From: Mansonella perstans
Taxonomy: Eukaryota; Nematoda; Chromadorea; Rhabditida; Onchocercidae
Length of the DNA: 64,000 bases
Direction of reading: 5' to 3'
NCBI GenBank assembly: GCA_037074765.1
Contig: JBAMDO010000020.1
Span: 308,237-372,236, forward strand
Shown: in pieces, positions 1-12,967 of the stretch
Layout of the letters: each line of letters opens with the position of its first letter
Numbering within the stretch: position 1 is the first letter of the stretch
Position numbers and translations under genes: made by a program
The notes under the pieces: model-generated
Told to the model about the DNA's origin: nothing
Database searches by the model: none
Seen by the model: the letters and a program-made list of their open reading frames with translations, nothing else

Positions 1-3000
1 ATTACATTTATTCATGCATGGCAAAAACCAGTAAAATGATGGTCAAAATCAAAAAAAATAATTAAATTTACAAAAAAGTATTGCGAAAGCAAGCTTGCAT
101 AAAATGCATGAAATGCAAAATTCTGAATAAACGAAAAAGAAAAAAGTAAACTGACTAGTAAATTAAAATGGTAAAATTACTTGGAATTGCACACTGGCAT
201 CAATAGCCAACAGCGTACTCCACTGTGACGCAGTGATTATCGTCGAACTTTCTAAAAGCACCACTGGTACTGTCCTGTTGTCTACGCCTGTTTCCAAAGT
301 TACGATAAGCGATTCCATTTTAATAGTTCCCTGTAAAACTTGGGTGCTGTTGAAAACGAAGAAATTTAAAACAGGAAAATGAAAGTGAAAAAATAAACCG
401 TCCCTATCTACAATAAGAGATGTTTCTGGTTGGAAATGTTTCTGATTAATATTTTCACAGACCTTTTCATCTGTGATTAATATCTCACAATCTTCGCACT
501 TCGCTTTCTCTTCCTTATTCTCTCATCCTATTTTGATCATTAAAATTCCCATGTATTAGGTGCAAAACCACAAAATATCTTGTCAAAAATACCCACTATT
601 TGCATATATTCTAGGATTTCCTCAAAGAGTATTATAGCGATCAAAACTACCTGTTGTTGATGACTGATAGTAGCGACAACATCCACCGCACGTTCGATAT
701 CTTCTTGTTTTTCCTCCATCACGTTGAACCACCAGTGCTTGTTTTTGTCGATTTTACGTTTCTCCCAGTAATTTGGATACTTCTTAAGCACTGCCTTTTG
801 AGCAGTTAGCAAATCATCCTGAAGAATTTTACTTGGAAGAAGAATAGTATATTATTATTTACACTGCATTCCGTCGTTAATTAAATGTCAAGATCAAAAT
901 TACTATCCACATTTTACAAAAGGATTTCCAATATTTTTAAAAAGAGTTTTTTTCATTTTAAATGAAAAATAGACTTTCGAACAACTCACTTTAATATTCG
1001 CTGCTGATAAAAAAGCCGAAGAAACAGCACTTAGCAAACGGATTATGGCAGGAGATATTTTCAGATATATCTGTCCAATATGTATAACAAAATCTTCAGA
1101 AAACGTTTTTTGTTTCGTTGTTAGTTGAATATTAATATTCGTGCGTTTTAATACCTGAAATGACGAAAAACGACAGAAAGAGCTTTGCTTTTCCTCTTAT
1201 ATAGTTAAAACTCTCGAAAAGAGATTGAAAAGGGCAGAACATCAATAACGTCAATAAAAATACGTGAAAACTTTTTTTCAACAAGCTTTGATGTTTTCAC
1301 AAGTTCTTAAATTACCTCATAAGGAGTTTGGTCACGCTTAGACTCCAAATAATAAGTGTTTATGATCTGTAAATTCCTGATACCACCAACCATAACTTGC
1401 TTTTCACCATCCTACAAATGATTTCAAAATTTTTTAGCTTTGCACAAAATTCATGAGAAGACTCTCTTTCACTTTAAAACTAATCAACATCATAATGTTT
1501 CTGCTGACTCACTTAATCAAATTCACATATATGAATAGACGAGTTTCATATTCAATGATGAAAATAAGATTTTACATGATTTCAATTCAGTGCATGAAAC
1601 ATGTTTATTTTACCGGGTTCGCTTTGAGGTCGATATTAAATGACAGAATTAGCGCTTGGGAATTTTCAGGATCGACAGCATCATCTACCAGGACAATTTC
1701 TGCTTCCTGCATTGTACAGTTCATTGTCACCGTGCCTACAATCAGACAAAAGGCTCAACTTTCATTTCAGAAAGTATAACGAATGATCGTTCTAATAGAG
1801 ATTTGAAACAGATTCGATATAAATAATTCTGACAATTTATATCATTAGAATTAGTTAAATTCATCGAACGATACAATATATTGCCCACTTGCTAAATTTC
1901 GTTAAAATATATTGCAATCCAATGAAGTTTTCAAAACTAATTTTTAAATGCAAACTAACCACTTGGTTTAATCGCCTCTACTTTTTCCTTATTTTGTATA
2001 ATATTTGGAACATTCACTTTTTCAGCTTCGATTGCTAATTCTTCCGGTGTTTTTCTCACCGTAAAAAAGTTCAATAGTGATCCTAGAAATTCTGGACAAA
2101 GTCGCAGAACGAAAGCCGAGGATGAGAAGGAAACTGCAAATATGGAATTTGTTTGATACCAAGACAACAAAGATAAGGTAAAAAAAATCAAAGCCTTTCA
2201 ATTTTACTTTTATTTATTTCACAACCACACCAACATTTACAATACTGAAAAGCCTAATCCAAGGATAGAAACGCTTCCCTTTCCCTTATTTCATACAGTG
2301 TCTCAAATAAGCACCGAAAACCGCTGTTCGTCAGTTTTTTAAAAATCTGATCCACACCATCAAATTAAGCATGATGGCAAATATAAAATAAACTAACTGA
2401 TTTTGTCGCCTGTTGCACTTGTCTGGTAATGAGCAGCGAGAAATTCCTTGAGAATTTTACCGGTACTATCAGGCTGTAAATTATAGAAAGCATGTACCGA
2501 AATTTCTTACAAAGTTGTTCATTTTTATGGTCAAGAAATGTAAAAATGATAAACAAATAGAACATTGAAAAAGTGGATAATCTTATAAATATGCCTGATA
2601 GATAAATAAATGGACTTCACTGTTTTAATTAGCAGTCCACTTATTAGGACTAATGGTTTTAAAAACCACGTTCTGACTACGGATTATATCATTTAGTACT
2701 GCAAAACCTAGTGTACCTTTTTATCCAGTAATCGCTGTATTTTGGTTTTTTCACTTCTTTCGTCATCCATGACAAATGATTCTAGACTAATAGCAATGTC
2801 CAATTCACTATTTTCCGCTATCGAACCACTTAGTTTGATTTTTTTCAATCTCACTGCCGCAAAACCTGCTACTGTCTTTCGAGCGATTTTACCTTTTGAA
2901 TTCTTCTAAATAGTGATAACAAATCATTTAATTCCGATACAGAAAAAATAAACAAGCAGCATTTGCTAGTACATTAAACCGACGAAATTAGCAACATGTT

Positions 3001-6000
3001 ATAAGAGACCAGAGAATCGGTGAAGAGAAAAGCAACAAAAAAAAAAGAAATTTGCCAACGATTAACAGAAGTCTTTATTATTATTGAAAAAGGAACTATG
3101 TCAAACCCATTTAACTAAAAATCATTAATAAAACTAAAAAGAAATTCCATACAATTACAAACCAAATTTGAAGAACCACTGTATAAGAGTGCAGCGATTT
3201 CATCCAGTTTGAAACTGAAGACAAAAGATTTCGCCTTGGAATCATTCAATGAATTTCCATCAATTTCTGCAGCTTTTTCGTTCAATTCGTGTCTTCTCTC
3301 CACATTTTTTTCCTGTCCAGTTGAATAATTTACAGATTGGGAAGACACCGATGATAACTTAGTTCCTTCCATCAAGTTGCCACTGAGTGTTTTCAGGATT
3401 GTAGCATAATCTTCTTCTGTCATGCCCACCTACAATTTTGGACTATGAAAATATTGTAAATGATAGGAAATCATTGCTTTCCGCATTCAATTCCAGTACT
3501 AAAAAATACAGTTCCACTGTCCTAAATGCCAAAATTAAATATGAAAGAATTAACATTTTTCAAGAAATTAGTAGGATCGGTTTTCTATCTTAATAAATTT
3601 AAATAAAAATTGATTCAAGAATATTGGAAATCTCTTAGACACAAGATCACCATGAGCACATTCCGATATATTGATAACTCCGAAAACAGGCATTCAATAA
3701 AACCAATAGAAAACGGAAATAATTTCGACAATGCTTCCTAATTCGTAAAAATTTTTACCTCAATAATAGGTAAGTGAGCGTCGACGAGCATCTGTGGAGC
3801 TGTTTTGTACCAATCAAAAGACAAATTCCGGTAAACTAATAGTGAAAATGTAATTGGTTTTAAAATTTGACAAGTAGATAATGTTTCTATATCTTCTTCC
3901 GAAAGAAGTGAACTGAAACATATAGCTTATCAATGACTGAAAGAAAACAAAAGCTGTAACTTTAATACTTCAAAATACTATCTAGCACTAAGTATAGGAT
4001 TTGAATTGTAACTCATCACCCCTGACTTGGACTTTCCGGACATTCGAAATTGTATACAAAAATCTTATCTCTCTCTCTTGTGATTATCGTTTTTTCTTTC
4101 ACCTTTTGTTCGCATCAAAAAATTCTTGGTTTTCATTTATTAAATGCTCCGAAATTTGTCCTCAAAGACAGGAAAATAAAGTTGCGTTGTTTTACTTACA
4201 TGCCAAAGCAAACATCAGTTATGTTGATTTGCATAGAATCAATAATTGCTCTCCGCTCATGCTGCGCTGCTGAGATTGAATTAACAGCCGTAAGTTTGCC
4301 TAAAAAATTCCTGTTTAGAAAAATGTGCACTACAAAGTCCTCAAATCAGATCATAGGTCCACCTATATCCAGTTTTTAACACCTGACGCATGTCGTAAAA
4401 GAGACTTTGTGCGAACAAAAGTACTATTAAATCACTGTTATATACTTGGCAGCTTCAAGTAAATTTTACTATATACTTTGGATACCATACACCAATAAAA
4501 TTGAACATAAACGCACCAAAATCAACAAAGAGGACGCTTAACGACACTGAACTTTTTGGTATCAAAATTGTGGGTGCTGCAAGTTCAATATCCAAACCAA
4601 TCCTCAAAGGTGACTCTTCCATGAGATGTTTAAATTTTTGTGCAGCCCTTGACGCCTTTTCAGATGCGTATGATTGCGCTTGAGCTGCAACTTGTGCCGC
4701 TTCAGCTTGAAATGGAACAGCAAAACGCTGAAAGCAATATGATAGTACAAAATGCAAAACTATTAGTAAGTACTGGCATTGAGAAAGCCTTTGTACAGAA
4801 AACCTTTAAGGACTAGTTTCTATGAAATCCTGTGACTGGAAAATGACATATAACAAAAGATACTTTCAATTCAAAACGATATCATAACGCTAATTATTTA
4901 TAAACGCAGTCCGGATTTCATCAAAACAATCGTATTTACAGAACTTAATGAAACTACAGAAAATAATTTACCTTCATTCTCTCAAGCCAAAGAAAAAGAA
5001 GCACGAAACGGATACGAGCAAAACGGCTTTTAATAAAAAAATCGAGATCAGAAGGTTGCATATGCTTCTTCTCAGCACTAGTACGATTAAACTGTTTGAA
5101 AGTAAATGATAACATCTCTTTGTCTTCTTCACAAAGTGACAACAAATGTTTGTGGATTGTTGTTCCAGTCCGGTCTTCCATTGCTATCGTTTTGACACCA
5201 CCTTCCACCTCCATTGTTCTCTACATTTTTTAACAATTAGTCTTAGGACTATGGATTTCTAAATGTTTAAAAACCGTTATAACTAATCAAAAAATAATTA
5301 ACACTAATGAGGAAAAATTTACATGTTATCTTAAATGCCACTTAGATTACACGATTTTTTTGGCATGAAGATCTCTCAGTGGTTGAAATGAATTCTAAAG
5401 CAAACCACACGCATTGTTAAAGCGATTTTCACAACATTGATACTCAGCGCTGTATCTAAGCAGTTTGCTGAACTAATATAGATCGATAAAGCATCAAAAA
5501 CAGCATTTATGTGCATCTTGATAATAAAATCATTTCGCGTTTGTGTCAGCTCTCGTTCACGCTTTGCACGGCTTAATTTTAACGATTCGGAAGCAGAAGG
5601 TTTAGCCAAGCTGTAAAATATTACTTTCACAAATTTGGGTTAACGATTCAGAAGCAGAAAGTTTAGCCAAGCTGTAAAATATTACTTTCACAAATTTAGG
5701 TTTCTTTGTCCTCAAGCCGTGTACTTTTTTGAAGAAAAAAATTCCATAATTCTGATTAAAATCAATCTCTCAAGCAACACTTTTTTTACAAAACCATAAA
5801 TCAAAATATGGTCAGGTATTTCAAAGTTTTCACCATTTTTGCAATTTATGAAAATATGTCATTACCAAATGCTCCAAATAGTAACAAATAAAAATGAGTA
5901 GGAGAAACAACTAAATCTCGAAACATATCTGTAACCTTTGCTGACTTGAAGATCGCGAAATTAGCAATTTCTTCTCGTGGAGTATTGGGACATCACCTAC

Positions 6001-9000
6001 AGATACTCTGGCATCATCTCCATCACCTTCATCTTGTGCCAGTTTGCTTTGATTTTGTAACTCAGCAATCTTTGCTTGAAGTGTTTCAAAATATCTTTTC
6101 AGGCTAACTATAGCTTCCTTAAATGTGACTGAAATTATTTTTGATTTCAGGAAAACGCGACATAATTAACTTTTGCTAGCAATTTTGTTGATAGTTCTAA
6201 CTGCCAAAAAAATATGACTGGATTATTGAATCTAACATCACTACGATAAAGACAGATAAACCTGATGAAGTGATACAATCAATGCTTTGAAAGAAATATC
6301 GATCGCCTGCTCCATTGAATTGTATTCAGTCGCGAAAAACGGACTTTCTTTGTTTGCCTAAAAAGTAAAAACTAATTACAAAATTCAAAAAAGTGACAAC
6401 TGATGTTTCACAAGAGATGGATTATAAACAATTTAATTTTAGTTACAAAAAATATGAGCTAAGTTATTCAGCGTTATTGTAATTGAGACAATGTTGATAC
6501 AAAATTAAGGATTATGCCAACATTTGTTAAATACTAACCTGTACATATTTAAATTGAAGCAAATTTTGATCACTGCTGTGAGCACTGTCAACAACAAATA
6601 ATGTATCACGTCCAGGAATTAAACTTTTATACTGTGGTAGTTCGATTTTTAAATCACCTAAATAAGCCATTGCAACCATATCAAATGTACGCATCTGTAA
6701 ACCACAACCCAAACATCTAATCTGAACGGACAAAAATACTGCATTCGGAGTGCTGATGATAATTTGGACCTGGAATACAACGTCAATGCGCGAAAATTTT
6801 ATTCTTCCAACTTCTAATAAATTATAACTTCAGTTATTTTCCAAATATATGAATTTCTAGATTATTAACCAAAAGAAAAAAAGCAAAAGCACCGAGCACC
6901 GAAAGAAATCAGTAATTCTATATAGCAAAAGCTGTAAAAATCGAGTTAAAAAAACAGAAGATCTGAACTTTTTTCAATGTGAGATTAACTTCTAGTTGGA
7001 TTTGTTGCATGTCAGTCTTCTTCTCTTTTTGCTTCTCTGGATCTTTCTTTTTTACTCCCAGATATTTTTCCTCTTCTGAGATTTCACTGGCTTCCATGAT
7101 GGCATGCATTGTTGCTAGATCTCTGATTCTTGCCTTCTCAAACTACAAAAATAGATTGCTTTATGCAATATTTGAATAATATCACACTGAAATTTTTGTC
7201 GAATGATGTAAAATGAATATATGTAGTAATATCAAGAATCGTCATAATTACTAATGAATTCGAAAGAATTATATTACATGAATTATACTGGAGCATACCT
7301 CAGCTTGAGGAGAAGCTGCACTCAAAGCATTGATTTCCTTCTCGGAAGCAGGAGTTGGAACACTCAATATCAATTCTATCAGTTCCAGTAAACGGCTATC
7401 TGAGATTGTTACGATGATATCAGGTAATTCACCCATTATTTTAATCCTGAACACGACTCTATTCAATCACAAAGAAATGTTAAACTTCGCATATGAATTT
7501 TTAAATCGCAAGAGAAAAACAAAAATTACCAGTGAATTTTGAAACACAACGCAAATGTTGTTTAAGCAGTTACGCAAAATGAAGAATGCCGTAAAACTAC
7601 TACATTATTAGATGTGAAACAACATTAATATCAAAGATGAATCCGTTTCACGATGCAAAAAGAAAAGAATAATATAATGTATAAACAGAAATTTACTTGG
7701 GCAGCTGTAAGTCATCGATGGATGACTTATGAAAAGCGATATTCAGTCCAGTTGGCTGCAACAAATGGAAATTCGATTTAGGTTTCGACTTCGCATCCAT
7801 ACCACTCTGATAGTTGTCCGAGAATATTAATTGCATATCGGTCAATTTCACAGTGAATTTATCGTATGCACGACTAAGCAACTTTGCCCGAAGTTCTGCT
7901 TCCTGCAAGTCAACTAATAATATTCGGTGCTGTTTACTATAAATTACAAATCATTGCCGCAAAACGAGGCACTTTTTAAACGTAAAAGAACCATCTTCTT
8001 TCTTTCCAAATCTACTCCAAAAACGACTACTTTAATGCGACTGTAGTGAGCAGCATCATAAAAAAATCTGTACGGAAATTCAAATTATCATCAAAATTTG
8101 AACAGTACACTATAACAAAGTACCACTTATTCTATTAGCAGTAATGAAGATTAAACTATGATAATCAAATTATGCTCGTTACCACAGTGGAATAATGGAC
8201 AAAATACATTGTAATGAAGCGATACGAAAAATGTTCACGCAAAAAATTTTTGTTCGCTGCAAACTAATGTGAATAAAAACATACTTTAACACCAAGCAAC
8301 GATGTTTCCACAAATGAATTATCTTCCAATGTAGTTATTGTCAGTAAACCAAGATCTGCAATCAAAGTTCGCTTTTCATCATTGAATACTCCACTTTCTG
8401 AGATGACGATTGTCAAAGGCGCAATTCGTATGTCAAGCACTAGTTTTGTCCTCGTATCCACAACATATGCCAGTCCAGTGAGAGAACGTGCTTTAACATC
8501 TTCATAACGCGCCATTGCTGCTGCCGTTAATCTAAAACAAAGCAGGTATTTTTTAGAATACAATAACTGCCTTTTTAAGTAACAAAACATTTAAACTATG
8601 AAAAACAGATCTTTATTTAATTATAAATGTTATTTATTTAATGTACGTTTTATATTACAAAAAGAATACAAAAAAAAGAGTATGCAATAATTATTTTTCA
8701 ATAATAATTCTTTTTTCATAATGTTTTCTTTAACATTAAAAAATCTTTAGAAAAAAATTACTGATTCAGTCGCACGCTTTCTGGAGGTCTTAATGCTTCG
8801 ATTGCAATGTTAATAGCTGGAGCATGGTATTTCATTAGTGTTGGTGCTAAAACGATTTTCATATATTGGTCATATCCAGCTTTATCACGATCCAAAGGAT
8901 TAGTTTCGACAATCACTGTTAGCCAATCGATGGAATCATCCTGCATGAACAAAACCTGTTGTCCGCAGCCATCCATTGCTACGTTTTTTATACTGCTTTT

Positions 9001-12000
9001 GAGGCTGCAATATAGAAGTTAACAAGCTTAACAAGTTGTTTTTATTAAACCAATTCAATCACTGTTAACCAATCGATTGGATCAATTATCCTGCAAGAAC
9101 AATGAGAAAGTGGACAGATCCTATAGCAAATTTTATTTATTTATTTTTTCCTTAAAATGCAATCGATTTACCCACTTGATAGCTTGGGCTGACGATCGAT
9201 GTTCTATTCTGGCGGTAATTATGGAGAACTTTAATGTCAAAGCACCTTCGATTACAACCATAAGTAGATTCAAATTAGTGACGACAATATTTTCCACGAA
9301 GTGTTTCGGATAATCGGTTGGAGGAGTGTTCTCCTAAAAGAAAAGGCTTATATAATCATATTCTCATTCCTTGTACCTTCATTAAATTCTTGCGTTTAAG
9401 CTAAAAAGAAAAACGAGTTAACAACCTGATAATCAATAGCATCAAACAGCTTAGCCTTCTCTTCTGCAGTCAATGCTTCCTCAAACTTCGTCATAATATC
9501 ACCTGATGAAAATGTTACACCATCCTCTTTTTCCTTCATATTACCAGCAGTACTCCACCTGAATACAGAACACTAAATTTATTCTTCACGTCAAATACCA
9601 GGCTTTAATTCTTTTAGTTCAAAATCATCCAAGTTTCTCGTGAATAAAAAAATGAAATAGCAATTAAATTCAGGAGTATATTCAGAAAAATTCAGAGACA
9701 AGGATATATTACCAGCTTTTAGCCCAATTTATCCATCCCTGTGGTTGATCTTCCAATCTCTTCAAATTGCGCCTATCGATTTCCATATCAGCTTGCTGCC
9801 GAGCAATGTTCAAGTTAAATACATCAAGATGATCTTCGGTTTCCTGAAACAAGTTAAATACTAGCCAGTATATCCAACTTATTATAGTATGCAATCGAAG
9901 AAATGGTTTTAGTTTCAAACGTCACAAAAACAGAAAACAAATCAAAAATCAAGTGCTAGGGAAGAGTCAAAGCATTTTCTTAAGATTACTGTTCAAGCTT
10001 TCAATACCTGGGCTATTCCATTCAATACCCGAGCTATTTCATATAAAATCACTGCTTGGTCATGTCGATGTTTGAAATAACATTATGTGTTGATGATTAC
10101 CAATTATTTTTTTGAACTCACTTCAATAATATTTCGATCTTTGCTACTTAGGTTTTTCTCGGTTTGCTTCTTAAGCCAAGCATCTTTATAAGTTCTCACT
10201 GATTCTCGATGCTTTTTCATTCTCTCCCAATTCCAATTATTTCTTCGCTTTCTAACAGTTTCCTCAATAGTAGCATTGTAAGCGAAATGCCACCTAAATA
10301 AACAAGTATCAAAGTCTGAATAGAGCTGCATAAGAAGCAAATCAAAGCTTTTCCCCATGCCTTAATTCTTTTAATGTTCAACTTAAGTCAAACCTTCTCC
10401 ATCATTTAAATCACTTTCTATCTCCTAAACAGAAAGAAAAAAAAGAAACGAAAAATAAAAAGAAACCCAGGAAATTACCATTTTTTGTAATGGCCCTTAT
10501 AGTCATTCAAATGTGGACGATACTTTAGATACTGAGCAGCAGTTCTGAATCTTTCTTGTGCATCTAACAACAACAATAAATCTTGATATTGAAATTTGCC
10601 AACTGCAACAGCCAATGTATCTACGTCCAAAATAAGCTTGATTTTTGGTATCGTCCAATTAGAATTATCTGTTTCAGGCTTCGGATTTATTGCAAGCTTG
10701 GCTTGCATGTTGATTGGTTCCAGCACTGTAAGTTTAGTTAGCATAAATAACAGAAGACAAATTCGCTACAAAATTTATCAATTTGTTTACAGAAAAACTA
10801 CTTTAAAAGAAATAATGAGCTTAATACTAAATTAAGTTAAGAAAACTGAAGATATAACGCAAAAGATAAAATGAAAAATTCAGATTACACAAAAATGATT
10901 AGCTTAATAAAATTAAATTCAGCAAGCTAAATGCATATTTTTGGAAACAAGCTTACACTAAACTTTGTGTGCTGGAAAAAAATGCTTTTGACAATATAAA
11001 TCAATCCACCAAAAACTTACTATATTTGTATCCAGATGGTTTTCTGTTGCCAACCACGATAGTATCATTCATTGCTTGTAAAATTGCAGCATCATCGATC
11101 AAGTCAGAGATTAATTGGGAATCAGAATTCCAATAAATTGCAAGATTTTTTAATGACACTAATTTGTAAATAACTTTCACAACCTCTTTGTGTATAGTTT
11201 CAGTCCAGTTTTCATCGGTGGTCTAAAAAATACTCGTCACACACAATGCAGAAATTTGTAACACATTTTCAAACCAAGTTTAGCTTTAACTTGACTTTTG
11301 TTCACTATCTCCCAACAAATCCTCAACACGATTAGGTAAACTGTTTATATTGTCTATATTGTTGCGTTCAAAATTTTTAGTCTTTGGTCAGTCTCACAAA
11401 ACCTTCCGCTATTTTAAATAAAACCTTACTTGAGTTCTTTTTTGATTCTTCAAGCAAAACAGTTGTGAATAAAAAAAATCTTCACCACGCATAAAAAACC
11501 ATTGCGATGGAAATTCGAAAATCCTGCCCATTAATTGATCATTTCCATTAGAAACAATAATATATTTTAAATTTATCAAAACTTCTTCTATTAAAGTTTC
11601 CCACTAAATACCTTAAAATCGATTCCTTCAAGAGTAGCGCCAACTACAAACGGGCGACTACGGTGTGAGTACTTATCTTCATAGCGAATGTGAATATTAC
11701 GAACTGTCACTTGCAAGTTCTTGATTACTGCAGCAATGAATTTTTCCGTGAATGTATCAGAAACCGAATCTGGTGGTTCTGAAGAATTTGTGAAATTCCA
11801 TAAAAAATGAAAGTTTAATCTCATAAATATCAAATTCTCATGCAAATTGATTTACATGATCTAGAGCTTTCTTTCCGTATCTCGCAATATTTCCTTCAGT
11901 ATCTCATAGTATAATCCGATTGATTTTAGCTAATTACGGCTTATGCTTCGATTTAACTATGATTTATACTGGAGTACAATGTTAAAAAAAAAAAAAAAAA

Positions 12001-12958
12001 GAAAAGCAAATCCTTGGATATAAAACAAAGGTTTCAAAACCCACTCCTTCTTTGCTTCCTGTTTTCTTCAAGCCTCGCAAGTGCTTTCTCCTTTTGTTCC
12101 TTTTCACGCTTTTTTGCTTTTTCTTCACTATATATGATTCCTTTGTTTGGTACGATAATTAAGTTCAAACCTAAAGAAGAATGAAGATTCAAAGTTTCGG
12201 CCAGTTCAAGATCTACCCGCTTTCAATGAAATAATACACAAATAAATCACGGAACTTCTTTCGTTTAATTTCAATACAACGAACAGCACCGCGGTTTCAT
12301 CCGGCATTAAATACTTTTGAATTTACCATGCACTATCAAATGATAGTCGACAGTGATTGCAGAAAAATGCATTTGGGAATTTCGAATTTTTTAAAATACA
12401 TGCCAGGTAAATCAAAAAAAAAGGAAACCTTCAATGTTAGCAATAACCGGTTGACGGTACAAATCACTCCACGGGATTCTCAAAACAAGCCTTGTAAGAC
12501 AGCCGAATTTTAATTTCACTGGTAGATCGAAATCATCTAATGCTGTTTCTTTTACTTCCAAATTAGTTAACTTTACATCACCTAAAATATTCTGGTATAT
12601 CGACTAGCAATTATGGAAAGCTATTTTCATTACAAAATAGTATGTAAATAGAGATGCTTTAGGGGCTTGGAAGGTTTTCGAATTGCCTTTTAATACATAT
12701 TCAAACTCGAACAATAAATCATAATAAATCATATATAAATCATAAATCATAACAAAAATTATAATCATAAATCATAATAAATCATACTAATTTCAGCTTG
12801 GTAATTTGTTTATTATAATTTGTTGAGCTTGGTAATTTATTTAGGAAACTAAACTTACCACCCCATATACCAATATTGAGCTGTGATGCATCGAGATTAT
12901 TGACAAAATTGCCTAATACGCGATTTAGAACTTCTGCTACCACACTCTCAAAAACCAT
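1..12958 (-). CDS. VPS13: VPS13 (A/C-type) bridge-like lipid transfer protein, N-terminal part; 3' end off window
   Basis: VPS13 proteins are rod-shaped channels that move bulk phospholipid between membranes at contact sites. The start at 12958 opens with [16 protein letters not shown] and reaches GIWGG, the chorein N-terminal signature; TTTTCAG ends 2 nt before the ATG, as in trans-spliced nematode mRNAs. Exons with matching phases are 12859-12958, 12429-12581, 12045-12170, 11612-11777, 11041-11222, 10479-10725, 10122-10293 and 9713-9843. They carry [19 protein letters not shown], a K/E-rich helix, [18 protein letters not shown] and a WWHFAYN segment. Further exons are near 9427-9559, 9171-9333, 8762-9007, 8284-8532, 7696-7905, 7300-7447, 6540-6772, 6263-6360, 5945-6130, 5383-5617, 4972-5214, 4455-4733, 3762-3912, 3129-3429, 2715-2910, 1620-1735, 1317-1412, 980-1155 and 181-330. 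The internal segment [20 protein letters not shown] (about 4500-4570) is typical of the family. The middle and C-terminal VAB/ATG2-C/PH regions lie outside. Exact ends of several exons left of 9.5 kb are estimates. A/C class rather than B or D is inferred from the N terminus. Confidence 0.93.
5580..5701 (-). repeat. 61-bp tandem duplication across a VPS13 3' splice site
   Basis: Positions 5580-5640 and 5641-5701 are two copies of a 61-bp unit differing at 3 bases by eye. On the minus strand each copy carries the same acceptor (ATTTTACAG) followed by the first exon bases for LAKxSASES. Because 61 is not a multiple of 3, using the upstream copy as acceptor without removing the second leads to an in-frame TAA (CAG CTT GGC TAA). 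Only the downstream acceptor, which begins the exon near 5617, keeps the VPS13 frame. Confidence 0.95.
8911..9103 (-). repeat. Exon fragment of VPS13 duplicated in the adjacent intron
   Basis: The stretch 8911-8957, inside the exon coding [16 protein letters not shown], is closely matched by 9057-9103, which lies in the intron just upstream of that exon on the minus strand. Shared blocks include AATCACTGTTA, CCAATCGAT and ATCCTGCA. The intronic copy has small insertions and a stop (GATAATTGA), so it is not usable as an exon. On the minus strand both copies contain a TGCAGGAT that resembles an acceptor. Confidence 0.8.
12700..12830. repeat. A/T-rich AATCAT-type simple repeat in first VPS13 intron
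   Basis: Irregular copies of ATAAATCATA-like units run through 12714-12786, followed by two copies of GCTTGGTAATTT (about 12796 and 12827). The stretch lies in the intron between VPS13 exons 1 and 2 and has no coding potential. Confidence 0.7.
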
Positions 12959-12967
12959 CACTGAAAA
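12954..12967 (-). other. candidate trans-splice acceptor at VPS13 start
   Basis: On the minus strand CCTTTTCAG is followed by TG and then the VPS13 ATG at 12958. A strong acceptor only 2 nt before a start codon fits nematode spliced-leader addition. It could also be the acceptor of a 5'UTR intron; RNA would decide. Confidence 0.5.

Noticed and set aside
1453..1779. Plus-strand 108-codon frame
   Set aside because: It is antisense to a VPS13 exon (1620-1735) and its flanking intron, with no motif of its own.
7330..7542. Plus-strand frame opposite VPS13
   Set aside because: Shadow of the minus-strand VPS13 exon at about 7300-7447, which has the expected splice sites and phase.
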